Assembly: GCA_902772745.1 (NCBI GenBank)
Contig: CACYBV010000044.1
Coordinates: forward strand, 1-9,330
From: an uncultured Eubacteriales bacterium
GTDB taxonomy: Bacteria > Bacillota > Clostridia > Lachnospirales > Lachnospiraceae
Direction: 5' to 3'
DNA: 9,330 nucleotides
The notes under the pieces were generated by a model, which was not told the origin of the DNA, made no database searches, and saw nothing but the letters and a program-made list of their open reading frames with translations. This document shows, one piece after another, positions 6,093 through 9,330 of this stretch. The position numbers were made by a program, and so were the translations under genes. Position 1 is the stretch's first letter; every line of letters starts with the position of its first letter.

Positions 6093-6452
6093 TTACTCTT
6101 CGATATGTTCCTTGCCCATCGCGATGATATTCGCCACATGGTCGTCAGACAGCGAATAAAACACCTGCTTTCCTTCGCGGCGCGACTTGATGAGCCGTGC
6201 GGATTTCAGGTTCCGAAGCTGGTGCGACACCGCGCTCTGCGACATCTTCAGCACTTCCGCGAGATCACAGACGCAGATTTCCGCTTCATACAGCGCGTAG
6301 AGGATGCGGATTCTCGTCGAATCGCCGAAAACCTTGAACAGCTCCGACAGCTCATACAGCATGTCCTCATCGGGCATATCCGCCATCACGCGCTCCACAA
6401 GATCGCGGTGGACTTCATTCACTTCACAGCGTTCAAAACGTTCCAGCTGCAT
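6093..6452 (-). CDS. ArsR/SmtB-family metal-sensing repressor (CadC-like)
   Basis: A 119-residue winged-helix repressor that should bind the operator at 6479-6500 and release it on binding metal. The helix-turn-helix runs through EVLKMSQSAVSHQLRNLKSARL (66-87), followed by the wing RREGKQVFYSL. Two known sensor sites can be read: an alpha3N-type site with C9, C60 and C62 (EICVCDLA, close to CadC ELCVCD) and an alpha5-type site with D103, H105, H116 and E119 (spacing D-x-H-x10-H-x2-E, as in CadC and CzrA). This points to cadmium/lead at the first and zinc at the second. The ATG at 6452 was chosen because AAAAGGAGTG lies just upstream; a TTG 33 bases earlier would place the start inside the operator. 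First gene of the metal operon. Confidence 0.92.
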   Translation of the reverse strand: MQLERFERCEVNEVHRDLVERVMADMPDEDMLYELSELFKVFGDSTRIRILYALYEAEICVCDLAEVLKMSQSAVSHQLRNLKSARLIKSRREGKQVFYSLSDDHVANIIAMGKEHIEE

Positions 6453-6478
6453 GATGGGTTCACTCCTTTTCTGAAGTT

Positions 6479-6500
6479 TGAACAATTGAACGATTGTTCA
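6479..6500. promoter_or_regulatory. ArsR/SmtB-type operator
   Basis: TGAACAAT (6479-6486) and ATTGTTCA (6493-6500) are a perfect 8-bp inverted repeat with a 6-base centre, TGAACG, which is itself a third partial half-site. This matches the TGAACA..TGTTCA operators known for SmtB, CzrA and CadC. It starts right at the predicted transcription start, so a bound repressor would block polymerase. Confidence 0.9.
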
Positions 6501-6507
6501 TATGTTT

Positions 6508-6536
6508 GTTATAGCACATCATTTGAATTCTGTCAA
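6508..6536 (-). promoter_or_regulatory. Sigma-A promoter of the metal efflux operon
   Basis: The minus strand has a consensus TTGACA (6531-6536), a 17-base spacer and TATAAC (6508-6513), with TGC immediately before the -10 hexamer. The predicted start is near 6501, directly against the operator. A strong promoter under tight repression is the expected design for a metal-induced operon. Confidence 0.88.
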
Positions 6537-6560
6537 GCGGTTTTCCGGCATAAATCTCTA

Positions 6561-6598
6561 TTTTATATAAAAAGCGCCTGCCTTCCGGCAAGCGCTTT
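6561..6598 (-). terminator. Rho-independent terminator after the four-helix membrane protein
   Basis: AAAGCGCTTGCC and GGCAGGCGCTTT form a 12-bp stem (one G-U pair) with a GGAA tetraloop at 6571-6598 in the minus-strand RNA, followed by a U-rich tail. It insulates the metal operon promoter from upstream transcription. Confidence 0.85.
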
Positions 6599-6628
6599 CA
6601 ATCCGTCCGTACCTGTATCCGATATCCC

Positions 6629-7054
6629 TTACCGCATCTGTCCTGCGATTTTTCCTCTTTCCTTAACATTGTCATACATTTCCATTTCCTCGTGAGTCAT
6701 CGAAATCCGGCTGACGTCGAAAACAAGTCCGAGCAGAATGGCGGTCAGGCAGATGACAACGGCTGCCCTGCTGCCTTCAGCCCAGCGGATATAGAGGATT
6801 GCAAGCGCCGTCTTCTCAAGAAGGATCAGAATGATGCCTGCCCATCTGTAGGAGCGGTTTGCTTTTGCATTGCCGTCGATAAAAGTATGCGGGATCAGCC
6901 ACCCGGCAAGAACCAGGACAAAAGCAAGAATGCAGCTTCTCCAGTCCATATCAGAAAGCAGGTTGAAAAAGTCCCACAGACGTCCGATGCCGTAGAGCGC
7001 GGAATCAGCCGCCGCACCAACCAGAATATACAGAAACATACTGCTTTTTTTCAT
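6629..7054 (-). CDS. Small four-helix membrane protein, function unknown
   Basis: A 141-residue protein that I do not recognise. Hydrophobic segments at about 5-25, 40-58, 71-90 and 97-115 suggest four membrane helices, with basic or polar loops between them (GNAKANRSYR; RWAEGSR) and a charged C-terminal tail (HEEMEMYDNVKERGK). No catalytic or metal-binding motif is evident. The start is supported by GAGGTGG six bases before the ATG. It is a single-gene unit: a terminator follows, and the next gene upstream on the same strand ends in its own terminator. Proximity to the metal operon is therefore not evidence of shared function. Confidence 0.8.
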   Translation of the reverse strand: MKKSSMFLYILVGAAADSALYGIGRLWDFFNLLSDMDWRSCILAFVLVLAGWLIPHTFIDGNAKANRSYRWAGIILILLEKTALAILYIRWAEGSRAAVVICLTAILLGLVFDVSRISMTHEEMEMYDNVKERGKIAGQMR

Positions 7055-7153
7055 GTCTTGCCACCTCGAAATTTACTGTTATGCGGAAGATGTGATCACA
7101 GGACCGATCCGTCCCGCAGCCCGGGAAGCTTTGATCTTCTTTTTCCCTTCCCT

Positions 7154-7187
7154 ACTATACAGACAGTACAAACCCTGATTTGGGTTT
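7154..7187 (-). promoter_or_regulatory. Weak candidate promoter with overlapping dyad for the four-helix protein
   Basis: TATAGT (minus strand, 7154-7159) is a fair -10 hexamer, but no good -35 sequence lies 16-18 bases upstream. Instead that position is covered by the dyad AAACCC-6-GGGTTT (7170-7187). A poor -35 box under a dyad suggests activator-dependent or repressor-controlled expression. The predicted leader is about 90 bases. The placement is tentative. Confidence 0.35.
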
Positions 7188-7194
7188 CTTTTTT

Positions 7195-7214
7195 CTGAAA
7201 TTTCCTGAAATTTT
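7195..7214. repeat. Two tandem 10-bp repeats upstream of the four-helix gene promoter
   Basis: CTGAAATTTC (7195-7204) is followed directly by CTGAAATTTT (7205-7214). The 10-bp period places both copies on the same DNA face, just upstream of the dyad at 7170-7187. They could be an A/T-rich UP-like element or tandem regulator sites. Confidence 0.4.
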
Positions 7215-7244
7215 TCGGTTTTAATTCTGAATAATCACCGGTTT

Positions 7245-7296
7245 ACAAAAAAGCACCGCCTGTCGCAGCATTTTATGACCTGACAAGCGGTGCTTT
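7245..7296 (-). terminator. Rho-independent terminator of the mutarotase-like gene
   Basis: AAAGCACCGCTTGTC (7282-7296) and GACAGGCGGTGCTTT (7250-7264) form a 15-bp stem with one G-U pair in the minus-strand RNA, followed by a U-run to about 7245. The 17-base loop is long, but the stem and tail are strong. It lies about 50 bases past the stop codon. Confidence 0.88.
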
Positions 7297-7347
7297 CCTT
7301 TCTTATTTTTCATTTCATTTTTCCAGAACAAGAGCTTCGTTCCCGGT

Positions 7348-8109
7348 TTAATTCTTCCTCTCCCAGACGAAGCGGTCAAACTCGTACTCTCTTCTGTAAG
7401 CGGCCTTCTCCCCGGGCGCCAGCTGACGGACGAAATAAACCTCCGGGGAAATGACAAAGCCCGGCGACCAGATGTTGTGATGATGCGGTTTAAAGTAATC
7501 GCGCGCTTTGATAAAAAGTCCGCTCGGGCTGTACATCAGCCGCCACTCGTAAGGAAATCCGGCGTTGCCCATCTGCATGTTGAGGTTGTACTGGTTTCTC
7601 GTGCCTTCAAAATCCAGCGTCAGGAAGTTATGGCAGTACTCGGAATACAGAAAGTCCCGGCTCCCGGCGTTTTCAACCTCATAGTCGACATACAGAATAT
7701 TGTCATGGATCACGACAGTTTTCTTCTCCCGGAGCGCGTACCCTTCGAAGTCCCGCGGTTCAGTATAAAAAACCGCCTTGTCTTCCGAAGCCTCGCTGCG
7801 GATTTCAAAAGGTTCCACCTCGTAGAATTTCTGCGAATTATATGGCCGGTCTTCGAATTTCCCGAGAATACCGACGCCGAACTTGGGGAATTTCTTCCCA
7901 ACCGGCACTTCCGCAGACATGACATCCGTCGTAATCTCCGAACAGAGCCCTGCGCCCATGGTTCCGCCGTGTTCATCTCCGCAGAACTCATATTTTCCGT
8001 CGAGTACGACAGAAGTGATAAAGCCCGCACGGTTGAAGCGGCAGGTATTGTTTTCCACGTTCGGCTCCGCGATCGTGACCCGGAGTCTGTCTTTCTCAAG
8101 TGTAATCAT
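7348..8109 (-). CDS. Galactose-mutarotase-like (aldose-epimerase-fold) protein
   Basis: A 253-residue soluble protein with no signal peptide or helices, made mostly of beta-strand-like segments. Features resembling the galactose-mutarotase superfamily are an early strand with CRFNRAGFITSVVLDGKYEF (23-42), the alternating strands of residues 130-150, and EYCHNFLTLDFEG (158-169), whose H160 falls where aldose 1-epimerases carry a catalytic His. SPEVYFVRQLAPGEKAAYRREYEF at 221-244 looks like the terminal strands, with E223 as a possible catalytic base. If so, it would bind a sugar and perhaps interconvert anomers, but sequence identity to true GalM is low and I cannot name a subfamily. The start at 8109 is chosen because GGAGAGGAGGG lies just upstream; a further in-frame ATG at 8163 falls in the promoter. 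It is divergent from the carboxylesterase. Confidence 0.65.
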   Translation of the reverse strand: MITLEKDRLRVTIAEPNVENNTCRFNRAGFITSVVLDGKYEFCGDEHGGTMGAGLCSEITTDVMSAEVPVGKKFPKFGVGILGKFEDRPYNSQKFYEVEPFEIRSEASEDKAVFYTEPRDFEGYALREKKTVVIHDNILYVDYEVENAGSRDFLYSEYCHNFLTLDFEGTRNQYNLNMQMGNAGFPYEWRLMYSPSGLFIKARDYFKPHHHNIWSPGFVISPEVYFVRQLAPGEKAAYRREYEFDRFVWERKN

Positions 8110-8151
8110 TGTGTCCCTCCTCTCCCGGATTTGTTCGATTATGTTGAGGGT

Positions 8152-8180
8152 ATCATAATACATTCCGGGGGATTTCGCAA
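8152..8180 (-). promoter_or_regulatory. Sigma-A promoter of the mutarotase-like gene
   Basis: The minus strand reads TTGCGA (8175-8180), a 17-base spacer and TATGAT (8152-8157). The predicted start is near 8145, about 36 bases before the ATG. It points away from the esterase promoter only 13 bases away. Confidence 0.75.
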
Positions 8181-8193
8181 TCTTTTTGTATGC

Positions 8194-8222
8194 TTGATTT
8201 TCCGTACCGACAGGCGTATACT
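8194..8222 (+). promoter_or_regulatory. Sigma-A promoter of the carboxylesterase gene
   Basis: TTGATT (8194-8199), a 17-base spacer and TATACT (8217-8222) on the plus strand. The predicted start is near 8229, giving a leader of about 84 bases. Back to back with the mutarotase-like gene promoter, so one regulator could control both. Confidence 0.75.
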
Positions 8223-8241
8223 GGAGACTGCAGCCGTACCG
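8202..8241 (+). repeat. Direct repeat CCGTACCG flanking the esterase transcription start
   Basis: CCGTACCG occurs at 8202-8209, inside the promoter spacer, and again at 8234-8241, just after the predicted start. The 32-base offset is about three helical turns, so both copies face the same side. This arrangement would suit a repressor. No regulator gene is visible nearby. Confidence 0.4.
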
Positions 8242-8312
8242 GAGGCCTTTCTGTATTTTTTAACCATCTGCAATAAGCAGAAACCGATTTACTTTTTTTC
8301 GGAGCGCCATCT

Positions 8313-9330
8313 ATGCCGGAAGGAAATCATGAAATTCTCATAAATACAGCGCTCGGTGTGCTTCAGGGCCTTGAAACCCCGCGCTGCCGCAGATTCCTCG
8401 GCGTGCCTTACGCGCACGCCGGGAGATTTGAGTACGCAGAGCCGGTGGAAAGCTGGGAAGGCGTTCTGGACGCCGAAAAGCCCGGCTTCGCCTGCCCCCA
8501 GAACCGGGCCGTGCATGAACATCCTGAAAACCCGGTGCGTCGGTTTTACAAGCATGAATACCGTGAGGGGATCGATTTTCGCTATGACGAGGATTGCCTG
8601 AACCTCAATATTTTCACGCCGAAGAAGCCTGAAAACTGTCCGGTTATTGTATTTATCCACGGCGGAGGGTTTGATTCGGGAATCAATTCGGAAAGTCCGT
8701 ATGACGGGTCAGGGCTTGCGGAACGCGGAATCATTTCCGTGTTTATCAATTACCGGGTCGGGGTGCTGGGTTATTTCACCCATGAAGAGCTGCGGAAACG
8801 ATACGGACGGGACGGAAATTTCGGGCTTTCGGACCAGCTCACAGCGATACGGTGGGTAAAGGCGCATATCGCGGATTTCGGCGGAGATCCCCGGAATATC
8901 ACGCTTCTCGGACAGAGCGCCGGTGCGATTTCGATCCAGTATCTGTGCCTGAATCATGAAAATGAAGGACTGTTCCAAAAAGCGGCAATGATGTCCGGCG
9001 GCGGAATGTTCCCGAGGTTCGCGCTGCCAAAGCCCGCAGAGTCCACGCATGAATACTGGCTGCAGTTTATGAAAGATGCAGGCTGCGAAAGTTTCGGGGA
9101 GTTTCAGAAAGCGGAGCTGCCAAAACTCTTTGATGCAGTGGAAAGGATCAAAACCGAGCGGAAAGATTCCGTGTACAATACGATGCCCGTGATCGACGGA
9201 AAACTTCTGCCGGGTCCGGTTGATGAACTGATCCGGCATCCTCTTCCAATTCCGTACCTGATCGGATACACCAACAACGATATGTACGCGCCACTCATGG
9301 CAAAAATCGGGAACCGCTTCGGAAAAGACA
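8313..9330 (+). CDS. Type-B carboxylesterase, 3' end outside window
   Basis: 339 residues are visible with no stop before the window ends; family members are usually about 450-550 residues. Hallmarks: FLGVPYAHAGRF (28-39), EDCLNLNIFTP (93-103), oxyanion-hole HGGGF (116-120), NYRVGVLGYF (146-155), DQLTAIRWVKAHIADFGGDP (174-193) and nucleophile elbow GQSAG with S202 (200-204). These define the alpha/beta-hydrolase COesterase family, which hydrolyses carboxylic esters, often with broad substrate range. No signal peptide, so probably cytoplasmic. GGAG eight bases before the ATG supports the start. The catalytic His should lie beyond the window. The segment normally holding the catalytic Glu (TxxDEG) here reads TNNDMY (320-325), which is odd. 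Divergent from the mutarotase-like gene, which may hint at a role with sugar esters. Confidence 0.93.
   Translation, partial: MPEGNHEILINTALGVLQGLETPRCRRFLGVPYAHAGRFEYAEPVESWEGVLDAEKPGFACPQNRAVHEHPENPVRRFYKHEYREGIDFRYDEDCLNLNIFTPKKPENCPVIVFIHGGGFDSGINSESPYDGSGLAERGIISVFINYRVGVLGYFTHEELRKRYGRDGNFGLSDQLTAIRWVKAHIADFGGDPRNITLLGQSAGAISIQYLCLNHENEGLFQKAAMMSGGGMFPRFALPKPAESTHEYWLQFMKDAGCESFGEFQKAELPKLFDAVERIKTERKDSVYNTMPVIDGKLLPGPVDELIRHPLPIPYLIGYTNNDMYAPLMAKIGNRFGKD

Noticed and set aside
6453..6485. Upstream TTG start for the ArsR repressor
   Set aside because: It would begin inside the operator, and the clear AAAAGGAGTG sequence serves the ATG at 6452.
5805..6695. 296-codon plus-strand frame
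   Set aside because: Antisense to the HMA and ArsR genes and their promoter; no domain signature, His/Phe-rich composition typical of a shadow frame.
8110..8163. Upstream ATG start for the mutarotase-like gene
   Set aside because: It overlaps the -10 hexamer of the gene's own promoter; the ATG at 8109 has a strong ribosome binding site.
7477..8343. 288-codon plus-strand frame
   Set aside because: Antisense to the mutarotase-like gene, crosses both divergent promoters and overlaps the start of the esterase.
8289..9239. Minus-strand frames opposite the carboxylesterase
   Set aside because: Shadows of the plus-strand esterase, whose GQSAG, HGGGF and EDCLNLNIFTP motifs are unambiguous.
1..9330. 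CRISPR array, tRNA, rRNA, transposon, prophage or riboswitch
   Set aside because: No spaced direct-repeat series, cloverleaf, transposase-like protein, terminal inverted repeats or known riboswitch core was found by eye.

Overview
The window looks like a chromosomal segment of a Clostridia-type Bacillota (Lachnospiraceae-like, base composition near half GC). The reasons are strong AGGAGG-type ribosome binding sites, sigma-A promoters with 16-17 bp spacers, a YdjI-like SPFH gene, and a CadC/SmtB-type regulator with a Firmicutes-style metal efflux operon. No species can be named from the sequence alone. No tRNA, rRNA, CRISPR array, insertion sequence or phage gene was seen.

Layout, left to right. 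(1) Positions 1-749, minus strand: 5' part of an SPFH-domain protein of the YdjI family, with its own promoter and a roughly 330-base upstream region that carries several dyads. (2) Positions 1156-3758, minus strand: a two-gene unit, a MATE-family exporter followed 8 bases later by an extracytoplasmic SGNH/GDSL-hydrolase-like protein with a Ser/Glu/Ala-rich spacer. It has a sigma-A promoter, a hairpin at the predicted transcript 5' end, and a terminator at the far end. (3) Positions 3873-6536, minus strand: a metal-responsive efflux operon in the order ArsR/SmtB repressor, free-standing heavy-metal-associated (HMA) domain, Zn/Cd/Pb-type P1B ATPase. Its promoter has a perfect 8-6-8 inverted-repeat operator just downstream. 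(4) Positions 6571-7187: a single four-helix membrane protein of unknown function with its own terminator. (5) Positions 7245-9330: two divergent genes, a galactose-mutarotase-like protein (minus) and a type-B carboxylesterase (plus, running off the end), facing away from a shared 203-base promoter region.

How they work together. The metal operon is self-contained: the repressor should release its operator when zinc, cadmium or lead binds, allowing production of the HMA protein and the ATPase, which pumps the metal out. The HMA domain, usually fused to the N-terminus of this ATPase type, is a separate 72-residue protein here. The MATE and SGNH genes are probably co-transcribed and perhaps translationally coupled, which suggests a joint envelope or export role, though the substrate is unknown. 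The carboxylesterase and mutarotase-like genes may be co-regulated in carbohydrate or ester catabolism; this rests on gene arrangement only.

No clearly new multi-gene system is visible. The most unusual items are the split HMA/ATPase arrangement, the MATE plus SGNH pair with its 11-residue repeats, the +1 hairpin of that pair, and the apparent replacement of the usual catalytic-acid residue in the carboxylesterase.
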